Shown: positions 1 to 8,709, numbered from the stretch's first letter. The stretch: 64,000 nt of DNA from Bacillus pseudomycoides (GCF_022811845.1 NZ_CP064269.1:12712-76711); one strand, 5' to 3'. Numbers and translations are program-made. Notes: generated by a model not told the origin, from the sequence alone.

Positions 1-131
1 CGGAAAAAAAACACGTTAAGAGCATGCAAGATTTTATACAGTTTTTCGGCTAATCGAGTAACAAACGAGAACCCTAAAACCGCGCCAGGATAGGAATGTA
101 TAAAAAAATGCATAGATCCATAGAACAAAAA

Positions 132-166
132 AAGGAGGATCCCTTGTGAGAGTAGGGATCCTCCTT
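132..166. terminator. Hairpin with 12-bp perfect stem
   Basis: AGGAGGATCCCT and AGGGATCCTCCT form a perfect stem. The A run on the left flank would be a U run for minus-strand transcripts, so this looks like a terminator for transcription coming from the right. It lies inside the Tn3-like unit, upstream of the lipoprotein gene. Confidence 0.55.
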
Positions 167-423
167 GTCCTTGCTACCGATAATTGTGCGTTATGTGAAC
201 TAGATTTGTATAGAGTATGCATTCAATCCTTTCGGATCTTCTTCAACTAAAGGGCCAGATAATTGAATAAGAATCTCAAACAAAATTGGTATTAATTAAC
301 CTCAGCATGGTGAGGTTGTGAAGAATGATATTTAAACTAACGTTGCAGGTTAGTTCAACAGGAATATTTAAAAATGGTATAATTAACAATAAAAGGAAAT
401 TTAATTTTAGGGGGAGGAATTTT

Positions 424-924
424 TTGAAACTAAAATCTATGGTATTTATTTTCTTGAGTATGCTTGTTTTAGTTGTGGGTTGCTCTTCAAATGAAACAGT
501 TGAAAGTAAGTGGACTTCACCTGAAGATATACCAAACTTTGTCAAAGAAAGTGATTTTGAGAAAATTGATTGGAATAGAAAAGCCGTGACGTTCAATGAC
601 AATATTATCGGAAATGAAAATAAATCAGGTGTTATTGGTGCTGATATGCCAAGTATAAACATTAACCAAAAGTGGATGTGGCACCTTTGGGGTGTTGAAA
701 ATCCCAAGGAAACTGAACTAACAGTCGTTGGTTTTCACAGAGAAACGGGAACTGTCCATCAAATCATAACAACAGGTTGGACGATAGGTCTTGAAGGAGA
801 GAATAATGGAGCAGATGCACACGCACCTTCAAGCGTGAACATTCCAAAGTCAGGAGAATGGGCAATATTGCTTTATACTGATGGAAAATTATTCGATAAA
901 TTAGTTTACGATATAAATGAATAA
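424..924 (+). CDS. Putative lipoprotein, 166 aa
   Basis: The start is TTG at 424, preceded by GGGGGAGG. It is preferred to the upstream in-frame ATG at 325 because it places a lipoprotein signal at the N-terminus: two Lys, a hydrophobic stretch, then the lipobox VVGC with the lipidated Cys at residue 20. The mature part is rich in Trp, Asp and Asn and should sit on the outer face of the membrane. I recognise no catalytic motif. The gene lies with an Xre-type membrane regulator in the Tn3-like unit. Copy B is frameshifted near its end by a 2-base difference. The function is unknown. Confidence 0.75.
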   Translation: MKLKSMVFIFLSMLVLVVGCSSNETVESKWTSPEDIPNFVKESDFEKIDWNRKAVTFNDNIIGNENKSGVIGADMPSININQKWMWHLWGVENPKETELTVVGFHRETGTVHQIITTGWTIGLEGENNGADAHAPSSVNIPKSGEWAILLYTDGKLFDKLVYDINE

Positions 925-971
925 TGAGTATTCTTCTTCAACTATAGGACTCGATCCTTCAATAATCAGCA

Positions 972-1005
972 CAAAAAAAGGATCTTCAATCGAAGATCCT
1001 TTTTC
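972..1005 (+). terminator. Rho-independent terminator after lipoprotein gene
   Basis: AAAGGATCTTC and GAAGATCCTTT form an 11-bp stem with a short loop and a flanking T run, 48 bases after the lipoprotein stop codon. The A run upstream means it could act in both directions. Confidence 0.75.
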
Positions 1006-1147
1006 AATACCGATAATGAGACGTTATGTTAACTCTCTATGAATAAGATATACAAAATAAGAGTTGAGAAGCAAATAAAAAACGGTTCTTTTTATGGTAA
1101 AATTTGTTATAGATGGATAATACAATTAAACAAACGAGCCATTTGGC

Positions 1148-1190
1148 GGCACATAAAGGTGCAACCTTTTGTTGCACCTTTATGTGCCTA
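1148..1190. repeat. Long perfect inverted repeat upstream of Xre gene
   Basis: GGCACATAAAGGTGCAA and its complement flank a very short loop, about 65 bases before the Xre gene. There is no T run, so it is more likely a regulatory cruciform, an operator or a mobile-element relic than a terminator. It is present in both copies. Confidence 0.6.
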
Positions 1191-1253
1191 TAACTATCTT
1201 TACTTTAGCCATCCACTTCAATAATACTGGAATAAGAAAGGGCGATAAACAAT

Positions 1254-1718
1254 ATGTTTTTTGGAGATAAATTAAAAAAAGAAAGAGAAAAGAAAGGTTG
1301 GTCACAGGAGTACCTTGCTACAAAAATACATGTTAGCCGTCAATCAGTTTCAAAGTGGGAAACAGGTAAAAACTATCCCAGTATTGGAGTGATTATCGAT
1401 TTAAGTGATTTATTCGGCATCACAATCGATGAATTATTAAGGAGTGATGGAGAGTTGAAAGAAAAAATAATTCAAGATAGTAAAGGATCGACAGATTTAA
1501 ATTGGAAATCATACCTTTTAACCGGTTTAGGTATTCTTATGGGGATTGTAATTGTTAGTATGATCAAACATGATGGAATTGATTGGATATCCATTAGTTG
1601 GTCAGCAGTTGCAACAGCAGCCTTCTTGTACCTTATTTCTCTTCTTTTTCCACAAGGAGCAAAAAGAGTGAAACAAAAAAGTAGGTGGAAAATTCCACAA
1701 ACGGATTCGATTGCTTAA
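1254..1718 (+). CDS. Xre-family HTH regulator with C-terminal membrane segments
   Basis: Residues 6-60 form a Cro/C1-type helix-turn-helix (LKKEREKKGWSQEYLA, then VSRQSVSKWETG, then LSDLFGITIDELL). After a charged linker come two hydrophobic stretches at about residues 86-103 and 112-132, so the protein is probably a membrane-tethered repressor. This architecture is common in Bacillus and Clostridium next to transporters or stress genes. The C-terminal tail differs between the copies: copy B ends soon after SKKSETKK, copy A adds about 15 residues through a one-base difference near 1661. The short form fits the family better. The target is probably local. Confidence 0.8.
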   Translation: MFFGDKLKKEREKKGWSQEYLATKIHVSRQSVSKWETGKNYPSIGVIIDLSDLFGITIDELLRSDGELKEKIIQDSKGSTDLNWKSYLLTGLGILMGIVIVSMIKHDGIDWISISWSAVATAAFLYLISLLFPQGAKRVKQKSRWKIPQTDSIA

Positions 1719-1731
1719 TAAACCTGATTTT

Positions 1732-1771
1732 AAAAAACGATTCCTACTGTTTGTAAAGGAATCGTTTTTTT
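1732..1771 (+). terminator. Rho-independent terminator after Xre gene
   Basis: AAAAAACGATTCCT and AGGAATCGTTTTTT form a 14-bp stem with the T run included. It lies just past the Xre stop and is conserved at about 59438-59477. Confidence 0.85.
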
Positions 1772-1898
1772 GATATAAATTACCTTTTGGATTAAAAAGT
1801 ATAGGAAATATTATTAATAAACATTCATAAATTTAACTTCCGCTAACGAAAATTATGTAAATGAGCTGTCCAAATGGATGGCTTATTTTATTTTTAGG

Positions 1899-1955
1899 TT
1901 AACGTGGCTTTTTTCCAAAATGCTGGCGGTACCCCATGGCTATCAAGCTAAGAAA
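1899..1955. mobile_element. Tn4430-like right end abutting an IS231-type end
   Basis: The complement of 1899-1935 is the Tn4430-like terminal repeat starting GGGGTACCGCCAGC. The next base begins CCATGGCTATCAAGCTAAGA, which matches the IS231-family terminal repeat. The 20-bp IS231 end is therefore directly against the outer tip of the transposon repeat, a documented IS231 target type. Confidence 0.65.
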
Positions 1956-1994
1956 ATATAACTCCCCCAGAACCAGATTTTGTCCTAATTTGTA

Positions 1995-2070
1995 ATAAAA
2001 GAGCTCATTTTTTCGTTATGGGGGGTGACCTGTTTTCTTAAGTTGATGGATGTGTGTGGTAGGCCCCCTA
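1995..2070. mobile_element. IS231-type end remnant
   Basis: TTCGTTATGGGGGGTGACCT, then TTTTCTTAAGTTGATG, matches the subterminal and terminal pattern seen at 8159-8210, 24035-24070, 26658-26698, 30805-30850 and 45325-45368. No transposase accompanies it. The remaining 2071-2190 shows only AT-rich promoter-like sequence before the ArsR gene. Confidence 0.6.
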
Positions 2071-2190
2071 CATGGAATCCTACTGTCTTTGTTTTAATTC
2101 AGAAATTTCTAAATTAACTTTCTTTTTATTTAAAATTGTAATACAATTGAGTTAAATAAATTTAACTGGTTAAAAAAAGGATGATGCATA

Positions 2191-2784
2191 ATGAAACAAA
2201 AAGCCATTTCCATTATCGAAACATATGAACAATTAAAAGTAATAAGCGATCCATTACGTACAAAAATGCTTATATACTTAGTCGAAAAGCCATATACAGG
2301 TCATCAACTTGCTCAGCTTTTAAATCTTTCTCGCGCAAAAATACTCTATCACCTCCGCGAACTAGAAAAACACAACATCATTCAATTAGTAAAAAAAGAA
2401 GAACAGGGAGGGAATATTTTAAAGTACTATCAGGCTGTTTCGCGTGGCTTTATTCCTGCAAATCACTTACTTCACTACATTGAATCGCAACAGGCAACAA
2501 GACAATCCTATTTAGAAGTATTACATCGTGCACAAACAAGAGTATTAACTGCTCCAGATACCTCATTCGATTTAACATCTTCCCATGTTGAAGATTGGCC
2601 AAGTATCTCGATGCAAACAGAATTCTCATTAACAGAAGAACAATTTATAAAGTTTTTAAATCAGTATAGAAACCTTGTTAAAGAAACTTTAGCAGCTTCC
2701 ACAGAAACTGATGCTAATAAAAACTTTTATGTTACAATCACAGGTTTTGAAATTGATCAACTGCTCTTTAACGAAGATTTATAA
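2191..2784 (+). CDS. ArsR-type winged-helix regulator, 197 aa
   Basis: Residues 14-75 form a winged helix of the ArsR/HTH_20 kind (LKVISDPLRTKMLIYL, GHQLAQLLNLSRAKILYHLREL, then a wing ending KYYQAVSR). The C-terminal half has no metal-site Cys pair, so the inducer is probably an organic ligand rather than a metal. It starts at ATG 2191 after an AAAGGATG-type site. An MFS exporter begins 27 bases downstream, so it most likely regulates that exporter as a two-gene operon. Copy B carries three one-base deletions. Confidence 0.85.
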   Translation: MKQKAISIIETYEQLKVISDPLRTKMLIYLVEKPYTGHQLAQLLNLSRAKILYHLRELEKHNIIQLVKKEEQGGNILKYYQAVSRGFIPANHLLHYIESQQATRQSYLEVLHRAQTRVLTAPDTSFDLTSSHVEDWPSISMQTEFSLTEEQFIKFLNQYRNLVKETLAASTETDANKNFYVTITGFEIDQLLFNEDL

Positions 2785-2811
2785 TTCATTATTTGTGGGG
2801 AGGAATATTCT

Positions 2812-4060
2812 TTGAGTGAGCCGTTTATATCACAACAAGTTCAACCTAAGTATACAAGCATGTCATTATTTAAAAATCGTGCATTCTTATTTCTTTGGTT
2901 ATCTAGTACCTCTTCTTTTCTTGCTCTTTCAACCTACCTATTTGCAGAGCAATGGTATGTTATTCGATCTTTAGGTCAGGAATCAGCACTTGGGATTGTC
3001 ATGATGGTAACTCTAATCCCGCGAGTCCTCCTAATGACTGTTGGAGGTGTATGGGCAGATCGCTTTAAACGTTCAAAAATTATGTTGGTTTCTAGCTTCA
3101 CGCGTTTTTTACTGGTTTTTGTAATGATTACTTTATTACATTTGCATCTATTAAATTTATGGTCGTTACTGTTTTTTGCACTACTATTTGGAATTCTGGA
3201 TGCTTTCTTTTCACCAGCGAATCAGTCTCTTCTTCCTCTTCTAGTCCCAAAAGAGATGTTAACTCGATCTAATTCCTTTATTCAAACTTCCAATCAAGTT
3301 GCAATGTTTGCCGGACCAATGATAGGCGGCTGGATTATTACAGTTAGTTCTTTCTCGGTTTTATTTCTCTTCGTTGCTTGCTTTTATTAATTACATCCGC
3401 TTTCACTTTATGTATTAAAGAAAAAAATTCTTCACCGTCTTCTAAGCAAGCATCTACCAGACAAGAGCTATTAGAAGGTTTTCAATATGTATGGAACATG
3501 CCTTTTTTAAAATCTATACTTTTTATTTTAATGACAATAAACGTCCTCTTCTTTGGCCCTTTACTTATGGGAATTCCATTATTAGCGAGCGAGGTATTAC
3601 ATGGAAAGGCAGTTGAGGTAAGTTTTTTACAAAGCTCTTATCAAGGAGGAATGCTAGGAGGCGCTTTATTGATTGGGCTTTTAAATATTAGGAAAAATAG
3701 AGGTCTTTCTATTCTAATACTTATTTCTTTTCTTGGTATTTTTCTTTCTCTCCTTGGTCAAATGTATGTTTTATGGCAAGGAATCCTTTTACTTGTGATG
3801 ATGGGTTTCATGTCTTCTATGATTAATGTACCACTGGTGTCTATTATTCAAGAAAACAGTGAAACAGATAAGCTAGGAGAGTTATGAGTTTCGTAAATGC
3901 CTCTTCGAACGGTTTAGTTCCGCTATCTTATGCTTTTGTATCTATATGCTTAACATTTGGCACTTCTATATCTAACATTCTACTATGTTGTGGCCTACTC
4001 ATAACTATCTTATCCATTCTTTTTATAACAAAATATAAAATTGTACGTGATACAAATTAA
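2812..4060 (+). CDS. MFS drug-efflux-type transporter, frameshifted in both copies
   Basis: The start is TTG 2812 after GGGGAGG, encoding MSEPFISQQ. It would be a 12-helix major facilitator of the MFS_3/DHA type, with the loop motif GVWADRFKRSK after helix 2. Copy A lacks one T near 3387 and one G near 3881. Copy B is correct at both sites but lacks bases near 60811 and 61306, where copy A is correct. The consensus is one open frame of about 416 residues ending at TAA 4058-4060. The frameshifts are therefore read errors and the gene is probably intact. With the upstream ArsR-type gene it forms a regulator-exporter pair. The substrate is unknown. Confidence 0.85.
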
Positions 4061-4158
4061 CTAAACAGTGCAGTATTTCTAGAAATTAAATGTTGGTTCA
4101 GGTTAAGCAGGTGGAGCGATGCTATTTATAAATGTACTAAAAATTTTTTCCGTATTGG

Positions 4159-4656
4159 GTGTACAGAGGTATCTTATTTTTATTGGAAATAAGTATATTA
4201 TTCGAAAGTGTAGAGGAATTTACCTATGAATTAAAATGTACCACTGGCTCGCTCATGTTTGCTGTCGTAAGAAGTAAGTCATTATTACATTTTTTAAAAC
4301 CGTATCGAGTGATGACATTTGTAACTTTAGAAAATAAAGAAAAAGCGGATCTAGTAAAAAGTATAATTGCATCAAATAAGTTACACGTTGAAGTTAAACG
4401 AGAAAAATCCTTAATAGGTAATAAAGCAATTCAAACAAATGTGGTTAAAAGATGGGATGTAGGAGAATTTATACAATTGGATGTAGATTTTAAATATGGT
4501 TTTATTTATTATTTGTCGATGGAAGATTTAAAAATCCTCCCTGCCCCATTATCGACAGAAAAAGATGTTGGTCTCTTCATGGATAGTATGGCTGACACAT
4601 TAGAAAAGTTTTTAACAGATTTATTCGTGAGGAATATCGAAACAGTAACAGTATAG
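4159..4656 (+). CDS. Hypothetical protein, 165 aa
   Basis: This is an open frame from GTG 4159, conserved in both end copies. The start is uncertain: there is no good ribosome site before 4159, and a stop lies just upstream at 4138. An ATG with a good site at 4119 is in another frame, so the 5' end may be damaged. The central part (residues 50-130) is well-formed, mixed alpha/beta and soluble. It is followed 23 bases later by a small membrane protein. I do not recognise the family. Confidence 0.5.
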   Translation: MYRGILFLLEISILFESVEEFTYELKCTTGSLMFAVVRSKSLLHFLKPYRVMTFVTLENKEKADLVKSIIASNKLHVEVKREKSLIGNKAIQTNVVKRWDVGEFIQLDVDFKYGFIYYLSMEDLKILPAPLSTEKDVGLFMDSMADTLEKFLTDLFVRNIETVTV

Positions 4657-4679
4657 AAAAGCTACAAGGAGGGATATGA

Positions 4680-4937
4680 ATGTTTGTTCATATTGACGTA
4701 ATAGTATTAAAAGCACTATCTATACTATTTTCAATTGTGTTTTTAGCTGGGCTTAGTTATACCCTTTATCAAAATCTAAATAAATATTTTCTAGAAGTTA
4801 ATAATGCCACTTCATTTAATCGAGACTCGGTTAATATTTTAAGAAAAAAATTATTTGTAAATTGGATTTATATTAATGCGGGAATTGGAGTATTACTTAT
4901 AATTGTGTACTATTTTATGAAGCTCATAATTCTTTAA
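4680..4937 (+). CDS. Small two-helix membrane protein, 85 aa
   Basis: ATG 4680 follows AAGGAGGG at ideal spacing. Hydrophobic segments lie at about residues 7-27 and 62-82, with a short charged loop between. It appears co-transcribed with the preceding hypothetical gene. No family is recognised. The equivalent at 62372 is broken by a one-base deletion. Confidence 0.65.
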   Translation: MFVHIDVIVLKALSILFSIVFLAGLSYTLYQNLNKYFLEVNNATSFNRDSVNILRKKLFVNWIYINAGIGVLLIIVYYFMKLIIL

Positions 4938-5132
4938 TTTGGATTTTCATATTTTTGAGCCTTTTTATCGTGTGGTATTGTACAGTTTCAGAGAATTTTA
5001 GGTTATTGTCGAACGTCATTCTAAAATGGGAATGGCGTATTTTTGTACTTTTTTGAGGTACAAATTCGAAAAAGTGAATCATCATCATATGTATTTAATG
5101 CACCTAGAATTTTATATGGATGGTGAGAAAAT

Positions 5133-5429
5133 ATGATTCAATATCAAATGCTGTATAGTACACCTTATCTATATTCTTCAAAAATGCTTAGACAAATGTA
5201 CAAAGAAACAAAGAAAGAGGGAAATCTTTGTGCTATACGAGACCACATGTTAAGACATGAAGTGTATCTAGATCGACAATATCGAGCGTACTATTATTTA
5301 AGTCAAGACATTGAAGAGGATCTGTATGGGGATGAACATGCTTTGTCCTGGAATGAGCTATTAGATGAATATCAACTTTACAGGGATCGTAAAGGGAATT
5401 TATCTATTAAACCCAAAGGATGGGATTAA
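5133..5429 (+). CDS. Hypothetical protein, 98 aa
   Basis: ATG 5133 follows GGTGAG. The product is rich in Tyr, Arg and acidic residues and has no signal peptide or membrane segment. It ends one base before the ATG of the next gene, which implies translational coupling. It is identical in both end copies, which supports a real gene. The function is unknown. Confidence 0.65.
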   Translation: MIQYQMLYSTPYLYSSKMLRQMYKETKKEGNLCAIRDHMLRHEVYLDRQYRAYYYLSQDIEEDLYGDEHALSWNELLDEYQLYRDRKGNLSIKPKGWD

Positions 5430-5430
5430 C

Positions 5431-5603
5431 ATGACGATTATTGGAGAGCTAGGGATTGTTTACGGTGTGACCGGAGCTTCAGTTTTAGGAATTAAGTTAC
5501 TAAAAAAGAAAGGTCTTTACCTTCCAGATTGGTTGCTACGTGCGGGTCTCAAATGCTTATTAATTGGGAGTGTTTGGTATGTGCTAATGGATATACTAGA
5601 TGT
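5431..5603 (+). pseudogene. Small membrane protein truncated by IS6 element
   Basis: ATG 5431 sits one base after the stop of the preceding gene. The product starts MTIIGELGIVYGVTGAS and has two hydrophobic stretches. At 5604 the frame runs into the IS6 terminal repeat and would continue with element-derived residues to 5739. About 58 native residues remain. The downstream part of the gene is not seen on the other side of the element. Confidence 0.6.
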
Positions 5604-6466
5604 GGTTCTGGTGCAAAAACTTCAGGACAATTGCAATAAATCTACAAATCTTGGACATACTGATACTACTAATCTAAAGAAGGTGTGTGATTGGTATGGA
5701 AAAGGAAAATGTATTCAAATGGAAGCATTATCAGCCTGATATTATTTTGTTAACGGTAAGATGGTACCTACGGTACAACCTCAGTTTTCGTGATTTAGTG
5801 GAAATGATGAAGGAACGGGGCTTATCCATTTCTCATACAACGATTATGCGTTGGGTTCATCAGTACGGTCCTGAATTGGACAAACGAATCCGACGTCACC
5901 TTAAACAAACAAGTGACTCCTGGAGAGTCGATGAAACATATATCAAAGTAAAAGGTCAATGGATGTACCTGTATCGTGCTGTTGATTCGAAAGGAAATAC
6001 AATCGATTTTTACCTGAACAAAACAAGAGACCAGAAGGCTGCAAAGCGCTTTTTCAAGAAGGCCTTGCAGTCTTTTCATGTTTCAAAACCTCGTGTTATA
6101 ACAGTCGATAAAAATCCAGCTTACCCTATAGCGATTGAACAGTTGAAAAAAGAAAAAAGCATACCTGGTGGTATGCGACTTAGACAACAAAAGTACTTGA
6201 ATAACATAGTAGAGCAAGATCATCGCTTTATAAAGAAGCGAATTCGTTCTATGCTAGGGTTCAAATGTTTTGACACAGCTACATCCATTCTTTCTGGAGT
6301 AGAAGCCATGCATATGATTAAAAAAGAACAGGTTAATTTACGGGACCAGTCTGTCCAAAACCAGAAAGAATTCATCCATCAATTGTTTGGACTTGCAGCA
6401 TAAGATACGATTCCGTTAGGAATCTATGCGCTTTATTATCTTTTATTCTATTTTTGCACCAGAACC
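5604..6466 (+). mobile_element. IS6-family (IS240-like) insertion sequence, copy 1
   Basis: The terminal repeats are GGTTCTGGTGCAAAAA at the left and its complement ending at 6466. The element is 863 bp with one transposase gene. It is nearly identical to the element at 34081-34943 and related to those at 20098 and 54779. The flanks (CTAGATGT and CTTTAGTT) do not form the expected 8-bp duplication, so it joins two unrelated sequences and probably marks a past recombination. Confidence 0.9.
5687..6403 (+). CDS. IS6-family DDE transposase
   Basis: The full-length transposase is about 235-238 aa. An N-terminal helix-turn-helix (residues 30-60) is followed by the DDE core: DETYIKVKGQW (first Asp), ITVDKNPAY (second Asp) and the Glu of NNIVEQDHRFIK. 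The start is GTG 5687 or, more likely, ATG 5696 (MEKENVFKWKHYQPD), the usual IS240 start. It differs from the copy at 34144 at very few residues (MMKERG versus MMEERG). Confidence 0.9.
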   Translation: MIGMEKENVFKWKHYQPDIILLTVRWYLRYNLSFRDLVEMMKERGLSISHTTIMRWVHQYGPELDKRIRRHLKQTSDSWRVDETYIKVKGQWMYLYRAVDSKGNTIDFYLNKTRDQKAAKRFFKKALQSFHVSKPRVITVDKNPAYPIAIEQLKKEKSIPGGMRLRQQKYLNNIVEQDHRFIKKRIRSMLGFKCFDTATSILSGVEAMHMIKKEQVNLRDQSVQNQKEFIHQLFGLAA

Positions 6467-8075
6467 CTTTAGTTTCCCATTCGTGTCCTTTCTCACACAT
6501 CCACCATACTTTTGTATAACTTCCTACAACTACATCATAAGGAGTCAATGTTCCATTTTTAGTAGGATGCCATTGTTTAGCTATTTCTGGATTTAATGTA
6601 GCTAAACAATTATCAATACATACTTTTCTATTAGCACAATAAGGACAGCCTACTCCAGATGTTCTGGAATACATAGCACTTTCCCATTCATGCCCTTTTT
6701 CACATTTCCACCATACCTTTAAGTGAGCCCCTTTTTTAAAATGTTCTGGTTTTAACTCATTATTTTTGGTAGGATGCCATTCTTTGACTAGCTGAGGATA
6801 ATGAAATGCTATAGAGCTTTCAATCTTTTTTTTCTTAACTAATTTAGTGATCTCATATTTTTTATTTTCAGTATCAATATTCACTTTTTCACAACAGAGG
6901 TTATTATGCTGGAATATAAGTTTGAATATTTCGGAAATTACACTGTTTAATTCATTAAAACTTGGAGGATTTCCAATGGAAATATTTATTGTGGAATTAT
7001 TGCTTATTCCTTGTAAGCCTTCTTCCCTAACTCGTATTAGCAAAAACCCTTTTTGAGCAACATAATTACTTTTCTTTACATCTTGTTCATAGCGCTTCCT
7101 ATGCCAATAGTATCCATCGTATTCAATTACAAACGATAGATCACTATTAAAGATATCAAATTCTACGCCATCTTCTGTAAGGTGTTGACTTAATGTATTT
7201 TTAAATCTGTGGTTTATGAAATAAAAAATTGTTTGTTCTGGAAAAGAAGTTCTAGGCTTGCAAAAAGGACAATTTGTTCCTACAACTCTTTGATAAGCTG
7301 TTGTTTTCCATTCATGCCCTTTTTCACACATCCACCATACTTTTCTCCCCGATTTTGAAGTGACATCATTTGGAGTTAGTAATCCATTTTTAATGGGATG
7401 CCATTCTTTTGATATCTCCGGATATACTTTAGCTAAACAATTATCGATAGTAGCATTACGTCCTGAACAATAGGGACAGCCCGTTTTTTTTCTTGTTCGA
7501 CTGTATACTGAAATTTCCCATTCATGCCCTTTCTTACATTTCCACCAAACCTTTCTTTCTGAACCAAAAGAAATTGTTGAAGGGTCAACAGAAGTATTCT
7601 TTGATAGATGCCATTCTTTTAATAAATCAGGATGTGTAACTACAATAGACTTCTCAAAGAGAGTCTTTTGTCCACAACAATAAAGACAGCCAGAACCGTG
7701 TTTTGTACGATAACTTACTTTAGTTTCCCATTCGTGTCCTTCCTCACACATCCACCATACTTTTTTATAACTTCCTACAACTACATCATATGGAGTCATT
7801 GTTCCATTTTTAATGGGATGCCATTCTTTAGCTACCTTTGGATTTAATGTAGCAAGACAATTATCTATACAAACTTTTTTATTCGAACAATAAGGACATC
7901 CTGTTCCTTTATGTCGATGCACTGGAGACGCTTCCCATTCTTGCCCTTTCTCACATTTCCACCATACTTTTTTACCGGAACCAAATGTAATATCAAAAGG
8001 ATTTAATTTCCCATTTTTGGTTTCATGCCATTGTTTGGCTAGTTCAGGATTTCTTTTAGCTAAGCTGTTATCCAT
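6372..8075 (-). CDS. Multi-zinc-ribbon protein with embedded nuclease-like domain, 3' end cut by IS6
   Basis: Starts at ATG 8075 with GAGGAGGTAATATT upstream. Four about 68-residue repeats come first (residues 1-70, 70-139, 140-209, 210-277), each of the form HPxLxxEWHPxKNG...KVWWxCxxGHEW...GCPYC with two Cys pairs. This is the treble-clef repeat of the DUF4379 type. Residues about 280-375 then form a compact domain with VEFDIFN, FVIEYDGYYWH and KGFLLIRVRE, the layout of a DUF559/Vsr-like PD-(D/E)xK nuclease. Two further repeats follow. The sixth is cut at 6466, and the last about 31 residues are element-derived. A DNA-binding nuclease is inferred; its biological role is unknown. Confidence 0.75.
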   Translation of the reverse strand: MDNSLAKRNPELAKQWHETKNGKLNPFDITFGSGKKVWWKCEKGQEWEASPVHRHKGTGCPYCSNKKVCIDNCLATLNPKVAKEWHPIKNGTMTPYDVVVGSYKKVWWMCEEGHEWETKVSYRTKHGSGCLYCCGQKTLFEKSIVVTHPDLLKEWHLSKNTSVDPSTISFGSERKVWWKCKKGHEWEISVYSRTRKKTGCPYCSGRNATIDNCLAKVYPEISKEWHPIKNGLLTPNDVTSKSGRKVWWMCEKGHEWKTTAYQRVVGTNCPFCKPRTSFPEQTIFYFINHRFKNTLSQHLTEDGVEFDIFNSDLSFVIEYDGYYWHRKRYEQDVKKSNYVAQKGFLLIRVREEGLQGISNNSTINISIGNPPSFNELNSVISEIFKLIFQHNNLCCEKVNIDTENKKYEITKLVKKKKIESSIAFHYPQLVKEWHPTKNNELKPEHFKKGAHLKVWWKCEKGHEWESAMYSRTSGVGCPYCANRKVCIDNCLATLNPEIAKQWHPTKNGTLTPYDVVVGSYTKVWWMCEKGHEWETKGFWCKNRIKDNKAHRFLTESYLMLQVQTIDG

Positions 8076-8154
8076 AAAATATTACCTCCTCTCTTTTATA
8101 TGCTTGAGGTATAGACCATACAAATTATTTACACATTAATAACTGTAAAAAGGT

Positions 8155-8216
8155 AAAATTTTCGTTATGGGGGGTGACCTGTTTTCTTAGGTTGATAGCG
8201 ATGGGGCGCGACCCCT
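8155..8216. mobile_element. IS231-type end remnant
   Basis: TTCGTTATGGGGGGTGACCT, then TTTTCTTAGGTTGATAGCGA, is the same terminal pattern as at 1999 but ends GCGATGGGGCGCGACCCC. It fuses directly to the truncated gene at 8217-8434, so an element inserted here and was later lost or recombined. Confidence 0.6.
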
Positions 8217-8434
8217 ATCAAGCAACTTCGATGCCAGTATATCAATGTGGAACTGCACTTTCTGTAAAACTATATAATACTAGTACTGGAAATTACACTT
8301 CTCCCAAGGTTATTGGCACAGATGGAACTGTAACATTTACCAATATGAGGAGAGGTACTTATTATGTTTATTTCTCTGATTCATGGAGTAACTACTTTTT
8401 CAGAGGTGAAAATACAGCAAGCAATTATTATTAA
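8217..8434 (+). pseudogene. 3' fragment of an unidentified gene
   Basis: An open frame continues from the IS231-type remnant into about 68 native residues. It is rich in Thr, Tyr and Gly (CGTALSVKLYNTSTGNY, then TVTFTNMRRGTYYVYFSD), with the look of a beta-sandwich at the C-terminus of a secreted protein. No start codon or ribosome site belongs to it, so it is a truncated remnant. A terminator follows. Confidence 0.5.
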
Positions 8435-8440
8435 ATAGAC

Positions 8441-8470
8441 CTTGCCATCCTTCGGGATGGTTTTTGCATA
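8441..8470 (+). terminator. Rho-independent terminator
   Basis: CCATCC-TTC-GGGATGG followed by TTTTTG lies 10 bases after the stop of the remnant gene. It is a normal terminator left behind with the 3' fragment. Confidence 0.75.
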
Positions 8471-8511
8471 AAAAAATAGCCCCGTTTTTACGAAGCTATA
8501 TTCAATAATCG

Positions 8512-8709
8512 TTATGAATTTGGAGATTGTGTCTCCTGAAACATAGTATATCTTCTCAGCAAACTTGCATATTTACTTTTGTAAATATCATTAGAGCTGA
8601 TAACTTCCCCTTCGATTATGTAGACCACTTCATTTGTAAGTTCACTAACTTCTGAACTTGCATCGTATCCCCATTCTCTTAATTGAGCAGAAAAATCCTT
8701 TCCAATCAT
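8512..8709 (-). CDS. Hypothetical protein, 65 aa
   Basis: ATG 8709 has AAGGGGTG six bases upstream. A GTG three codons earlier is also open but poorly spaced. The product is soluble and acidic, with a Ser/Glu-rich centre (SSEVSELTNEVVYIIEG). It lies downstream of the small HTH gene on the same strand and may share its transcript. No family is recognised. Confidence 0.55.
   Translation of the reverse strand: MIGKDFSAQLREWGYDASSEVSELTNEVVYIIEGEVISSNDIYKSKYASLLRRYTMFQETQSPNS

Larger units (their letters stand above)
1..6330. repeat. Terminal redundancy, copy A
   Basis: The first about 6.3 kb is repeated in the same order and orientation at 57736-64000. The copies differ by single-base homopolymer indels and a few short indels, with no block rearrangement. 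A circular molecule assembled past its start gives this pattern. A true tandem duplication is possible, but the complementary frameshift errors argue against it. The unit length would be about 57,735 bp. Copy A is the cleaner copy in most genes but carries at least two errors of its own in the MFS gene. Confidence 0.9.

Noticed and set aside
34..222. Minus-strand 62-codon open frame
   Set aside because: It spans a perfect terminator-like hairpin, has no ribosome site, and copy B does not keep it.
276..707. Long minus-strand frame opposite the lipoprotein gene
   Set aside because: Shadow of the lipoprotein gene, which has the ribosome site and lipobox.
1039..1224. 61-codon plus-strand frame
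   Set aside because: Contains the long inverted repeat at 1148, lacks a ribosome site and breaks in copy B.
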